Shown: in pieces, positions 32,381 through 40,588 of the stretch
How the letters are laid out: each line of letters begins with the position of its first letter
How positions within the stretch are numbered: position 1 is the stretch's first letter
Source: an uncultured Methylococcaceae bacterium
Lineage (GTDB): Bacteria; Pseudomonadota; Gammaproteobacteria; Methylococcales; Methylococcaceae
DNA: 49,011 nucleotides
Direction: 5' to 3'
Assembly: GCA_903930145.1 (NCBI GenBank)
Contig: CAIYXP010000461.1
Span: 1-49,011 of the forward strand
Made by a program: the position numbers and the translations under genes
Notes under the pieces: model-generated
Told to the model about the DNA's origin: nothing
Database searches by the model: none
Seen by the model: the letters and a program-made list of their open reading frames with translations, nothing else

Positions 32381-34708
32381 TTATTTCAAAAGGAAATCCA
32401 CCTTCTCCAAGTTCCCGGTGAACTTGAACGGGGGTTGATAGGCCAAGCTGACTGGCGAGCCGCTTTCCTGGCCCACGTCCAGCGGCTCGAAACTGAGCCA
32501 CGCCCCAGCACGTTGGATTTTGCCTTCACCCGCTGCGCTGCCATTGATGAACAACTTGGCCGTGCCGCCTGTGAAGAAGCCTGTCCCTTCCGGGGTGAAT
32601 TCCACCGCCAGCTTGACCTTGCCGGTCGGGACGGTTTCAGTGGAAGTGATCACGTCGCGGGACTTGCCAACAAAGTTGTTCTCAAATATCAACTTGCCGC
32701 CTTTGACATATAAGGTGTAACCGCCGTGCCTTCCACCGTCAGCCAACAACACGCCTTCCGCGCCTTGCGCAGGGATGTCCGCCGTGGCTTCGATGCGGAA
32801 GGCTTTGCCGCGCACTGGCGGTTTGTTGACATTGTGGACCCCGACCGTGCCGTTATAGTAAGTGAACGAACTGCGGCCTTTGGACAGCGAGGGTTGGTCC
32901 GCCCCGGCCAGTTCCAGTATATTGCCGCTGCTTAAGGGATAGACATTATTCTTCCTCGCCTCGCGGTCGAATGCCTCTTGCAGTTCCTTCAGCTTGTCCG
33001 GGTTTTCCTCCGCCAAGTTTTTGGCTTCGCTGAAGTCTTCGTCCACATGGTAAAGCTCCCAAACGTCTTTGCCGAAATCGTCCGTCCGCGTCAACCAATC
33101 CCACGGCACACTATGACGAGCGGCAGCGACCCAACCGTCTTGGTAAATGCCCCGGTTGCCGAACATTTCAAAGTACTGCGTCCGGTGCGTGGTCGGCGAG
33201 TTGGCATTGTCGAAGCTATGCGCCAAACTGGAACCCGCCAACGGGATTTGCTTGACGCCATCGACGACATCGGGGAATTTCACGCCGACGGCCTCGTAAA
33301 TGGTCGGGGCCACATCGCTGACATGGCTGAACTGTGAGCGCAACCCTCCCTTGTCTTTGATCTTGGCGGGCCAAGACACCACCAGCGGGTTGCGCGTGCC
33401 GCCAAAATGGCTGGCGATTTGCTTGGTCCATTGAAACGGCGCGTCGTTGCCCCACGCCCAGGCGGAGGCGAAATGGTTGTCGTGCAGCGGCCCGCCCAAT
33501 TCGTCAATGTGTTTAAGTTGGGTTTGCACGTCGTCTTTGAAACCGGTGAAAGCGGCGAGGTTAGACTCCGAGCCGTCCAAAGTGCCTTCGGCACTCGCGC
33601 CGTTGTCGCCAACGATATAAAACACCAAGGTATTGTCACCCTGCGGACCTTGGCGTACCGATTGCAGCAAGCGGCCTACCTCGTAGTCGGTGTGCGACAG
33701 GAAGGCGGCATAGACCTCGGCTTGACGGGCATAGAGCTTTTTCTGGTCTGCCGACAGCGAATCCCATGCGGGCAATTCCTTCGGGCGCGGGGTCAATTGG
33801 GCATTGGCTGGAATCACGCCCAATTGTTTCTGCCGGGCGAAGGATTCCTCGCGCAGTTTGTCCCAGCCTTGGTCGAACTTGCCTTGGTATTTGGCGACCC
33901 ACTCCTTCGGCACATGATGCGGCGCATGGGTCGCTCCGGTGGCGAAGTACAGAAAATACGGCTTTTGCGGAGCCAGCGACTCATGCTGACGCAGCCATTG
34001 AATCGCCTCGTCGGTCAGATCCGTGGTCAGGTGATAACCCTGCTCCGGCGTGGCCTTGGGCTGCACGGCAAGCGTGTTGCGGTAAAGCTGCGGCTGCCAT
34101 TGGCTGGTTTCCCCGCCATGGAAGCCATAGAAATAATCAAAGCCCAAGCCGGTCGGCCAGCGGTCAAACGGGCCGACCGCGCTGACCTCGCCTTGCGGGG
34201 TGTTATGCCACTTGCCAAACGCGGCAGTGCTGTAACCGTTGCGCTTTAGCACGTCACCCACGGACACCACGTTCTTACCCCAGATGCCGTTATAGCCGGG
34301 ATACCCGGTTGCGCCTTCGGTGATCGTGCCGAAACCGGCCTGATGATGATTGCGACCGGACAACAGAGAGGCGCGAGTCGGCGAGCATAGCGCATTGGTG
34401 TGGAATTGGTTGTAACGCAGCCCGGTGCTGGCAAGCTGATCCAAACCGGGCGTTGCCGCCGGCCCGCCAAACGTGCTGGCCGCGCCAAAGCCCACATCGT
34501 CGAGCAAAATCACCACCACATTCGGTGAACCTAGCGGCGGGGCGGGTTGCTTTGGCCAAGCCGGGATAGACTCCTTGCGCGTTGCGCCGATCTCACCCCC
34601 AAAGGGCGCTTCTGGTTTGGGTAGCACCACCTCTTCGGCGAGGAGGGTCTGAGCGCCTGACAAGGCAATGATGCCGAATATCACCGGCTTAATGGTTCGA
34701 GGTTTCAT
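32381..34708 (-). CDS. Arylsulfatase (formylglycine-dependent sulfatase)
   Basis: A 775-residue exported sulfatase. Signal peptide KPRTIKPVIFGIIALSGAQT LLA-EE; metal-binding NVVVILLDDVGFGAASTFGG (D70, D71); active-site CSPTRASLLSGR, where C108 in C-x-P-x-R would be converted to formylglycine; then FGKWHNTP and the substrate-side VGDNGASAEG-type Asp/Asn ligands. Length fits the large (about 750-residue) arylsulfatases. It releases sulfate from sulfate esters in the periplasm; the sulfate could be captured by Sbp. ATG 34708 has AAAGGAA eight bases upstream; the open frame beyond it runs into repeat sequence. Same strand as the MFS gene 151 bases upstream. No formylglycine-generating enzyme is in the window. 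Confidence 0.9.
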   Translation of the reverse strand: MKPRTIKPVIFGIIALSGAQTLLAEEVVLPKPEAPFGGEIGATRKESIPAWPKQPAPPLGSPNVVVILLDDVGFGAASTFGGPAATPGLDQLASTGLRYNQFHTNALCSPTRASLLSGRNHHQAGFGTITEGATGYPGYNGIWGKNVVSVGDVLKRNGYSTAAFGKWHNTPQGEVSAVGPFDRWPTGLGFDYFYGFHGGETSQWQPQLYRNTLAVQPKATPEQGYHLTTDLTDEAIQWLRQHESLAPQKPYFLYFATGATHAPHHVPKEWVAKYQGKFDQGWDKLREESFARQKQLGVIPANAQLTPRPKELPAWDSLSADQKKLYARQAEVYAAFLSHTDYEVGRLLQSVRQGPQGDNTLVFYIVGDNGASAEGTLDGSESNLAAFTGFKDDVQTQLKHIDELGGPLHDNHFASAWAWGNDAPFQWTKQIASHFGGTRNPLVVSWPAKIKDKGGLRSQFSHVSDVAPTIYEAVGVKFPDVVDGVKQIPLAGSSLAHSFDNANSPTTHRTQYFEMFGNRGIYQDGWVAAARHSVPWDWLTRTDDFGKDVWELYHVDEDFSEAKNLAEENPDKLKELQEAFDREARKNNVYPLSSGNILELAGADQPSLSKGRSSFTYYNGTVGVHNVNKPPVRGKAFRIEATADIPAQGAEGVLLADGGRHGGYTLYVKGGKLIFENNFVGKSRDVITSTETVPTGKVKLAVEFTPEGTGFFTGGTAKLFINGSAAGEGKIQRAGAWLSFEPLDVGQESGSPVSLAYQPPFKFTGNLEKVDFLLK

Positions 34709-34743
34709 TGTCGATGGTTCCTTTAAGTGTTGTGAAACTAAAT

Positions 34744-34844
34744 CGTCAAAGCCTGTCCTGAGCGCAGTCGAAGGGCTTGCTTTGACTTGATAACGCTGGA
34801 GTGTCAAGGCTTACCCTGACAGTCAAAGCAAGCTTTGACGCTCC
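34744..34844. repeat. GTCAAAGC palindrome family, compound copy
   Basis: CGTCAAAGCCTGTCCTGAGC and GCAGTCGAAGGGCTTGCTTT, GAC is followed by GGAGTGTCAAGGCTTACCCT, GACAGTCAAAGCAAGCTTTG, ACGCTCC. Two related palindromes are nested, one carrying the CCTGTCCTGAGC repeat also found near 12147. Located between sulfatase and MFS genes. Confidence 0.7.
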
Positions 34845-34858
34845 GATTATTCAAATTT

Positions 34859-36172
34859 CTATTCGATAAGCGTGTAAGCCTTGACCAAAAACTGCCGGTA
34901 AGCCCCGACCACAAGCCCAAACGCTTGCGCCAAACCGACTTTGATGTGCCGCCGGGTTTCTTGCGCCAACGCCAGCCAGACCAAAGCGGCATAAGTGGCG
35001 ATCATCACGAAAAACACATTTTGCAGGCCGATAGCATCTCCTAAAATACCGCCGATGAACGCCCCGGCGACTGCGCCGAAAGACGCCGGCGGGTTTGCCG
35101 CCCCGGCGACATTGCCCCTGCCGAGTTCACGGCTGACGGCGGCTTGGCGGACCACATTGGCGACGGTCACCATGCCTTGGCCCAAGCCTTGCGCAATCGC
35201 GCCTATCCACAAAGCCAACAATCCATCTGCCGAACCTAATAGCAGCAGCCCAAAAACCGCCAGCCCATAACTGGTTTTGTAATAAAAATCCTTGCCACAG
35301 CGGTCAATCAGGCCGCCCAACAAGAACAGAGCGCCGACGTAGCTGATGCCCTGCCCCATCAATAAAGCCACCCCGGCTTGCTTGGAATAATGGAATTGCT
35401 CAATGGCGATGACGATGATGAAGGCGTTATAAAACGAGAACGCACCAGAGGAAATCAACGCAATCACACTCGTGTCGATGATTTCCGGGTGGCTAAAGAT
35501 CAGCTTGAGTTGCTCCGCCAAGGCCAACTGGTGATGCTCGAACTGGCGCGATTGCGCCTCGGCATAGCCAGACAAGGCTTTTCGAGCTAGCCAGAACAAC
35601 AACACAAAGGAGAGCGCCACTAGCCAGTACAGGGTCTGGTAGTCGAGGAAGCTAACCGCAATCCCGCCTAACACTGGCCCGGCGGCGAATATCCCGCCCA
35701 TTTGCATCGCCCTAATCCAACCGGCCTTGGCATTGCCGGTTACGCTCAAATAATGAAAGAACTCGCTTTGGATCGAGAGGAAATGCATCGGCACGGAGGG
35801 ACTGGACAATGCGGTGGCGAGGATCAGCCAGCCGGGGCTTTGCGCCTTGGAGACCAGCAGGAACCCCAAGCCGCCCAACACGCTACCCACCGCGAACACC
35901 CGCCTAGGCCCGAAGCGGTCTATCGCCATGCCGATGGGGATGCTCATCAGGCCGATGCCCAAAGGCAGCACACCTGCGACTAAGCCAATTTGAAACGTCG
36001 ATGCGTTCAGAGACAGCGCAAATAACGGAGCCAACACGCCGACCATGCCAACGATGACCCCATTCAACCCGGCCAGCCACATGAACCGGCGGATTTGGGT
36101 TTCGGTGGAGGGCTCGATAATAGGCGTTAAGATTTTCGACATTGCGCTCATCGAACCCAAGATGGGAAACAC
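34859..36172 (-). CDS. MFS transporter
   Basis: A 437-residue inner-membrane protein with about 12 hydrophobic segments. LVAGVLPLGIGLMSIPIGMA and IDRFGPRRVFAVGSVLGGLG is the loop 2-3 signature; the second half repeats it at LLGGLIDRCGKDFYYKTSYG. AGWIRAMQMGGIFAAGPVLG, FYNAFIIVIAIEQFHYSKQA and SRELGRGNVAGAANPPASFG match corresponding parts of the transporter at 20620-22155, so the two are paralogues; this one lacks the C-terminal extension. Upstream (same strand) of the sulfatase gene, which hints at transport linked to sulfate-ester use. Several ATGs near the start leave the exact N-terminus open. Confidence 0.8.
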   Translation of the reverse strand: MFPILGSMSAMSKILTPIIEPSTETQIRRFMWLAGLNGVIVGMVGVLAPLFALSLNASTFQIGLVAGVLPLGIGLMSIPIGMAIDRFGPRRVFAVGSVLGGLGFLLVSKAQSPGWLILATALSSPSVPMHFLSIQSEFFHYLSVTGNAKAGWIRAMQMGGIFAAGPVLGGIAVSFLDYQTLYWLVALSFVLLFWLARKALSGYAEAQSRQFEHHQLALAEQLKLIFSHPEIIDTSVIALISSGAFSFYNAFIIVIAIEQFHYSKQAGVALLMGQGISYVGALFLLGGLIDRCGKDFYYKTSYGLAVFGLLLLGSADGLLALWIGAIAQGLGQGMVTVANVVRQAAVSRELGRGNVAGAANPPASFGAVAGAFIGGILGDAIGLQNVFFVMIATYAALVWLALAQETRRHIKVGLAQAFGLVVGAYRQFLVKAYTLIE

Positions 36173-36367
36173 GGTTTGAGTTGGCTTACCATGGCATTCT
36201 CCTTGGGTGTTTTAGTGGACGTGCTATCTCACGAATACCCAGGGATAAATCAGAAACCATGCCAGCCTAAAATGGCTGTTTTGGCTTTATTTGGCGTTAA
36301 TTGTGTTGGAAGTGAAGCAAGGGTTTCGTTTGGGGTGATTCTGATGCAGCAGAATGGAGTGACAAAA

Positions 36368-36400
36368 AGACCGACTCGGTTTTAGAAACCGAGTCGGTCT
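36368..36400. terminator. CCGACTCGG palindrome, copy 3 (terminator candidate)
   Basis: AGACCGACTCGGTTT (36368-36382) and AAACCGAGTCGGTCT (36386-36400) are perfect 15-bp inverted arms. It lies just 3' of the minus-strand MazE-like pseudogene. Confidence 0.75.
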
Positions 36401-36426
36401 GGGGTTGGGAACAAGCTTGTGGCGAA

Positions 36427-36698
36427 TCATCCCGATTCTCTTCCCATGGGTTCCCCTTCTCGCGCCCAAACGCTTTCCTGATTGATTGTGTCCATGTCTT
36501 CTTGGGTCACGTCGCGCATCAACTCCGCCAATGAGTAACGCCTGCGACTTTCGGCACGAACCGGACGGGCGGTAAATGCACCCTGTCCCACTTCCAATTC
36601 CAATGCCGCCCCACCTCCACGTCCAGCATCTTGAGTACATCTGCCGGAATCGTGATGATGGCTTCGCTGCCTTGTTTACGGATATTAACGGTAATCAT
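36427..36698 (-). pseudogene. Frameshifted MazE/AbrB-type antitoxin
   Basis: The start ITVNIRKQGSEAIITIPADV, LKMLDVEVG is the swapped-hairpin DNA-binding domain of MazE-like antitoxins. At a run of four Gs (36609-36612) one base appears lost: the current frame ends shortly after (HLPPVRFVPKVAGVTHWRS), whereas adding one base restores ALELEVGQGAFTARPVRAES, RRRYSLAELMRDVTQEDM and WAREGEPMGRESG, a normal antitoxin C-terminus ending at 36427. No MazF gene follows, so both toxin loss and antitoxin decay are seen. The frameshift could also be a sequencing error. Confidence 0.7.
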
Positions 36699-36783
36699 AG
36701 CCAACCTCTTGGCCCAATAGTGTGCTACATTTATGGCACATTGAAACATCAAAATGCAAAATACCGAATAACCAACCATGTGC

Positions 36784-37060
36784 GTCATAAGACAGGTGCG
36801 GGGAGTCACGGCAGAGGGATTGCAACTCGCAATCCCTGTACGCTGACGCACAGTACGCCGCTTTTTTAGCAAAGGACATGTCCCTAACGCCCCCGCACCT
36901 TGCTTGCAACCTATACTACATGTCCCGAGATATACAAGCGAGGTATGGCAATACGCAGCACCTATGCCGAGTGTCTGGAGACGTGTCCTCGGATACGCAA
37001 GCAAGGTGTTGCAAGTCGCGGCATTAGTGAGGAACACTTGGGGACGGGCGCACAAAACCA
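36784..37060. repeat. Degenerate tandem repeat, about 63-bp unit
   Basis: Two clear adjacent units of 63 bp start at ACATGTCCCGAGATATACAA (about 36918) and ACGTGTCCTCGGATACGCAA (about 36981); earlier, more degenerate units can be traced from about 36790 (GGGATTGCAACTCGCAATCC). On the plus strand they read as 21-residue units (TCPEIYKRGMAIRS.., TCPRIRKQGVASRG..). I see no start signal or conserved protein, so no gene is called in 36699-37183. Confidence 0.6.
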
Positions 37061-37183
37061 GAAGCTAGGAACAAGACGTGAAAATTCCTTGACAGTCATG
37101 GGCTACAGGTATGATTATTGACCTAGGCGCGGGATGCTACCGCGCCGTCTCATCATTCACAATCAAAAGAAGGAATTTAGATC

Positions 37184-37879
37184 ATGGCTGCACAACGTTA
37201 TTTCCCGCAAGCCGAAGCCGACCGCATTATTTGGCTGAACCATTACGCCGCCAAGCTGGTTAAATACGGCCCGCTTCTTGGCATTGGACACGAAGAGATC
37301 GCCTCCACCCTCGCCGACATTGCCCGGTATGTCTGGCTGTTGCATACGTGGAACCCCGCCAAGCAGCAAGACGCGCTGGAAGCCACCACGCACAAGAATT
37401 TCATCGCCACTGGAACCGGCAACGAGCCGGCCCCGCTGCCACCGGACACCCTGTTCAACGACATCCCGCCAGCGGTCTTGCCCGGAGTGCTGACCCGACT
37501 GTTCAACCAAGTGCAGCGCATCAAGCTGCATCCCGCTTATACCGAAGCCATCGGGCTGGACCTTGGCATTATCGGCATTGCCGACAATGCGGACCATCCC
37601 GTGCCGCAATTCACCGCCGCCGTGGAACAAGGCCCGAAGAGCAGTCGGGTGCGCATCGACTACACCAAATACGGTCATCAAGGCGTTGCCATCGAAACCC
37701 GCAGCAATGGCGGCGAATGGGGCTTGCTCGGTCATTACACGCAAAAGCCCGTCTATGACGACCGCCCGCTTGCCGTCCCCGGCATCCCGGAAAGCCGCGA
37801 CTACCGGATGCGCTGGTGGGACAAGGACGAGGCCAACGGCGAATGGAGCGCGGTGCAGACCGTGTTGGTGGGGGGGTGA
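37184..37879 (+). CDS. Conserved hypothetical protein
   Basis: A 231-residue soluble protein. The N-terminal half is helical (AAQRYFPQAEADRIIWLNHY, GIGHEEIASTLADIARYVWL), the C-terminal half (from about residue 155) is strand-rich and fibronectin-like: SRVRIDYTKYGHQGVAIETR, WGLLGHYTQKPVYDDRPLAV, YRMRWWDKDEANGEWSAVQT. I recall this architecture from several methanotroph genomes without a known role. AAGGAATTTAG precedes the ATG. It follows a minisatellite-like array, as does the broken relative at 9744. No membrane or export signal is visible. Confidence 0.65.
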   Translation: MAAQRYFPQAEADRIIWLNHYAAKLVKYGPLLGIGHEEIASTLADIARYVWLLHTWNPAKQQDALEATTHKNFIATGTGNEPAPLPPDTLFNDIPPAVLPGVLTRLFNQVQRIKLHPAYTEAIGLDLGIIGIADNADHPVPQFTAAVEQGPKSSRVRIDYTKYGHQGVAIETRSNGGEWGLLGHYTQKPVYDDRPLAVPGIPESRDYRMRWWDKDEANGEWSAVQTVLVGG

Positions 37880-38057
37880 GTTTTTGCCGCTTCCGATACG
37901 TTAGCAAGAAGATGTAAGGCCGATGTTTCAGCGAAATGTCGGTCGGAGATTTAGAGAACTTTCCTTACGTTTTACAACACAGCAAGAATGTCTTATTATC
38001 TTGTTCGACCTCGTTTTTGAGGCCGAAATTTAAGTTGCGCTTTGGAGGACAGTGAGA

Positions 38058-38486
38058 ATGGCTCGCAGAGTTTCAAAAGCAGAAAATGCTCTCTTTGCAG
38101 TATTAGTCCTAATTGGATTGCCCATTTACGGGTTATCAAAGTTTTTTCAGTCTGCTGGTTGGGTTTTTCCCACAATGGTCGTTGTTGCTATTGCTGCGTT
38201 TGCAATCTGGTATCAGTACGATAAAAAACAAAAGCGACTTTCCTATCTTAGAGACAAGTACCGCAATGAAGTACTAGTTCAGCGGATATTTAATGGAAAT
38301 TTCTGGGAAGGCCAATCCGCAGAACAACTGCATGATTCGCTTGGCCCACCCGTAGCAGTCGACAACAAGCTTCTAAAAACCAAGACCAAGGAAATTTGGA
38401 AGTATCGCCATCAAGGGAGCAACAGGTTCGCACTTCGAATCACGTTGGAGAATGGCTTTGTGTCGGGCTGGGATAAGAAAGCCTAA
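38058..38486 (+). CDS. Small membrane protein of unknown function
   Basis: A 142-residue protein with two membrane helices near the N-terminus (NALFAVLVLIGLPIYGLSKF and VFPTMVVVAIAAFAIWY) and a soluble C-terminal domain: SAEQLHDSLGPPVAVDNKLL, KTKTKEIWKYRHQGSNRFAL, RITLENGFVSGWDKK. The C-terminal part resembles small BamE/SmpA-like or DUF-type domains (xLGxPxxVDxKxLKTKxKExWKY) but I cannot fix a family. GGAGGA lies eight bases before ATG 38058, so the earlier GTG is rejected. Presumably inner-membrane with the domain in the cytoplasm. Confidence 0.6.
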   Translation: MARRVSKAENALFAVLVLIGLPIYGLSKFFQSAGWVFPTMVVVAIAAFAIWYQYDKKQKRLSYLRDKYRNEVLVQRIFNGNFWEGQSAEQLHDSLGPPVAVDNKLLKTKTKEIWKYRHQGSNRFALRITLENGFVSGWDKKA

Positions 38487-38594
38487 GAAAAATGAAGGCC
38501 GTAAAGGCGAAACCATGGATGAGTTCATCAAAATGGTAACCACGGACAAATCTTGCCAATCCAGGCAGGAAAGGAGTCTCAACTCCCGGCTACA

Positions 38595-39389
38595 ATGCTC
38601 ATTTTTAAGGCCGACATAATCGTTATGCCACAACCTGACGATCCTCACTCGCTCTACGTTCCGCTCTTTGAGTCGCTGGACGCTGTTGGCTTTGGCGAAC
38701 ATGAAAACCTACATCACTTCAATACAGGAACGCTATTCTGGTCTCTCACCCGGCTGTTCGGCTGCTACGAGCGAGTCATGTCGGTTATCGATCTCACTCG
38801 AGATGAACGCCCGTTCTTGGATGCCGATCTGGAGTACTTCATCATTCGGTTTCGTATCGTGCTCAACGACATCGCATACGTTATTTGGCAACTGTTGCCA
38901 AATAATCCACGAGGGCTTAAAGGGCCGAGTGGTGGCACACACCCAAGAAATCGTGAAATGTCTGTGGTCTCCTTGACCGATTATTTGAATCGCAATGCAT
39001 CAACGTACCCTGAACTTTCGTCCGCATTCTTAAACGCAACTCCGTGGATGACCCGCCTGAGAAATGATCGTGACAACGTTATTCACTACAAGTTCAAGGC
39101 CGTAATCTTCGAGGGTGATTCGCCTCTATTCGCTTTGATCGGGGCAGCCGGAACCGAACGAACGGAACCCACACCAAATGGTGGCCAACGACTGGTACTG
39201 CAATCCGTCACGGAATTTGTGAATGGACAGATGCTTGCACTTCATCTGTTTATGCACGACAGCCTAGTTTCCGCCATCAAAGCTCATGCTACGCGTTTTG
39301 AAATCAAGTCTGTCCAAGTAGGCTGGGGCGCTCGCATCACTTGCCGCGGGATCAACCGTTTCAGGCAAAAAAATACGCTTGTGAAATAA
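38595..39389 (+). CDS. Hypothetical protein with a possible HEPN-type R-x4-H motif
   Basis: About 264 residues (start uncertain: in-frame ATGs at 38553, 38595 and 38625, none with a good ribosome-binding site). Largely helical and soluble: LFWSLTRLFGCYERVMSVID, LEYFIIRFRIVLNDIAYVIW and, centrally, TRLRNDRDNVIHYKFKAVIF. R-D-N-V-I-H fits the R-x4-H signature of HEPN RNases, preceded by the typical RN/RxxR helix. I do not recognise the family, and R-x4-H alone is weak evidence. A repeat copy (39391-39493) follows its stop at once. Confidence 0.5.
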   Translation: MLIFKADIIVMPQPDDPHSLYVPLFESLDAVGFGEHENLHHFNTGTLFWSLTRLFGCYERVMSVIDLTRDERPFLDADLEYFIIRFRIVLNDIAYVIWQLLPNNPRGLKGPSGGTHPRNREMSVVSLTDYLNRNASTYPELSSAFLNATPWMTRLRNDRDNVIHYKFKAVIFEGDSPLFALIGAAGTERTEPTPNGGQRLVLQSVTEFVNGQMLALHLFMHDSLVSAIKAHATRFEIKSVQVGWGARITCRGINRFRQKNTLVK

Positions 39390-39390
39390 A

Positions 39391-39493
39391 ACCGAAGCGA
39401 GGGGGGGTTGTAACCCCGCTGCTTACGTTTTGTGCGAGTTGATGATGTTGTGAAAAGCACAAAACATTTCGGACGGGATTACAAATCCCGTCC
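39391..39493. repeat. Two-hairpin REP-like repeat, copy d (full unit)
   Basis: ACCGAAGCGAGGGGGGGTTG, TAACCCCGCTGCTTACGTTT, TGTGCGAG ... AAGCACAAAACATTTCGGAC, GGGATTACAAATCCCGTCC. Both hairpins and the inverted TTTTGTGC/GCACAAAA linker are present. It starts two bases after the preceding stop codon. Confidence 0.8.
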
Positions 39494-39533
39494 AACTCTG
39501 GCGAAATATAGAATTCCACAGTAGCCCATCAAA

Positions 39534-40013
39534 ATGAATCGCAAAGTTTACCTTTAAACATCGGTCATCAGCTATTTGACCGCTCGCCCAAGCAGGAATG
39601 TGATTGAGGCGGGCCACCAGCAAAGCACTTATCTGTTTTGGGATAAGCGCGGCGAGTTTGATCTGTCTGCTTCGGAATTGGTGTTGACCGAATGTGCCGC
39701 TGGCGACCCGGAAGCCGCAAGCAAGCGGCTTGCCGCGTTGCAAGGCATTCCCCTGCTCGAAATCACCGACTACAGCATCAAACTTGCCAAAGATTTGGTC
39801 GCATCCGGTATCGTTCCGTCAAAGGCAAGCGAAGATGCATTGCACATTTCGATTGCGACGGTTCACTTTGCCGATTATTTGTTAACATGGAACTGTCGGC
39901 ACATTGCCAACCCGGAAATACAAGCGCGGATTGCTGAAAATTTCCGGTTGAAAGGTTTGTTTCTACCCTTTATTTGCACACCCGAAGAACTGATGGGAGG
40001 CGACAATGACTGA
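39534..40013 (+). pseudogene. VapC-like PIN-domain toxin with nonsense codon at the first catalytic Asp
   Basis: From ATG 39534 the frame reads MNRKVYL, then TAA (39555-39557), then TSVISYLTARPSRN and onward in the same frame. In this PIN family the start is normally KxYLDTSVISYLTARPS, so the stop replaces the first metal-binding Asp. The rest is intact for 145 residues (LVLTECAAGDPEAASKRLAA, VPSKASEDALHISIATVHFA, YLLTWNCRHIANPEIQARI, ICTPEELMGG). Internal initiation at TTG 39576 could give a protein lacking the catalytic Asp. Coupled by an 8-base overlap to the antitoxin-like gene at 40006. Confidence 0.7.
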
Positions 40014-40212
40014 CAGCATTATTGAAGAAGTTCGCGCTATCCGCGAACAACACGCCGCCAGCTTAGATTATGATTTGGACAAGATTTATGCCGACTTGAA
40101 AGCAAGACAAGAAAAACATGCGGCAGAAGGATGGGTGGTTGTTTCGCCACCTGACTATCCGCCCTCAGAGCCTAACTTGGCTTTGCAACGGGTTCGTTTC
40201 GCGCAACGTTGA
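40006..40212 (+). CDS. Antitoxin-like partner of the PIN gene
   Basis: A 68-residue protein, TDSIIEEVRAIREQHAASLD, YDLDKIYADLKARQEKHAAE, then a short tail WVVVSPP. The pattern (IxEEVRxIRxxxAxxxxYDLxxIxxDLKxR) is the small helical partner gene commonly found after this PIN family. It overlaps the PIN frame and would be translationally coupled. With the toxin broken it may persist as an orphan antitoxin; DNA binding is not shown by sequence. Confidence 0.6.
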   Translation: MTDSIIEEVRAIREQHAASLDYDLDKIYADLKARQEKHAAEGWVVVSPPDYPPSEPNLALQRVRFAQR

Positions 40213-40324
40213 GAGCTTGCAGAGTCTGAAACAGATTTTGCTCTAGCACGGGATGTGCTGAGATATGAACCGCATCATTTGCATTTCACGATAGATGCGC
40301 TCCCTTCATCGGCTCATCCTTCAC

Positions 40325-40549
40325 ATGACGGAAAGTATGCAAGCCTATCTGATTGAAACCTTTTGGAGCGAGGAAGATAATGCCTATCTTTGCCTAGCAC
40401 CGGATTTGCCGGGATGCAGCGCGGCTGGCGATACCCCTTTGGAGGCAATACAGGAAATGCAGGATACCATGGCTTCTTGGCTCCAAGCTTGCTCAAACAT
40501 GGGTCGAGAGTTACCTGTTCCCTTGGCAAAACCTCGAAAAGCAGCTTAA
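40325..40549 (+). CDS. Orphan HicB-family antitoxin-like protein
   Basis: A 74-residue protein: YLIETFWSEEDNAYLCLAPD, LPGCSAAGDTPLEAIQEMQD, TMASWLQACSNMGRELPVP. This is the HicB fold (aromatic strand, D-x-PGC-x-A-x-GDTxxEA, helix, then R-x-LPxP). No HicA gene adjoins it on either side, unlike the pair at 12241-12612. Upstream (40213-40324) a short decayed frame without recognisable family may be a lost partner. The ATG at 40325 is where the family begins; no strong ribosome-binding site is seen. Confidence 0.65.
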   Translation: MTESMQAYLIETFWSEEDNAYLCLAPDLPGCSAAGDTPLEAIQEMQDTMASWLQACSNMGRELPVPLAKPRKAA

Positions 40550-40588
40550 TAACACAATCTTGCTCCTGCTAAGTCATAAACGAAAAAC

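Noticed and set aside
33407-34249. 280-codon plus-strand frame inside the sulfatase gene
   Set aside because: Antisense shadow; the sulfatase on the minus strand has a signal peptide and active-site motif.
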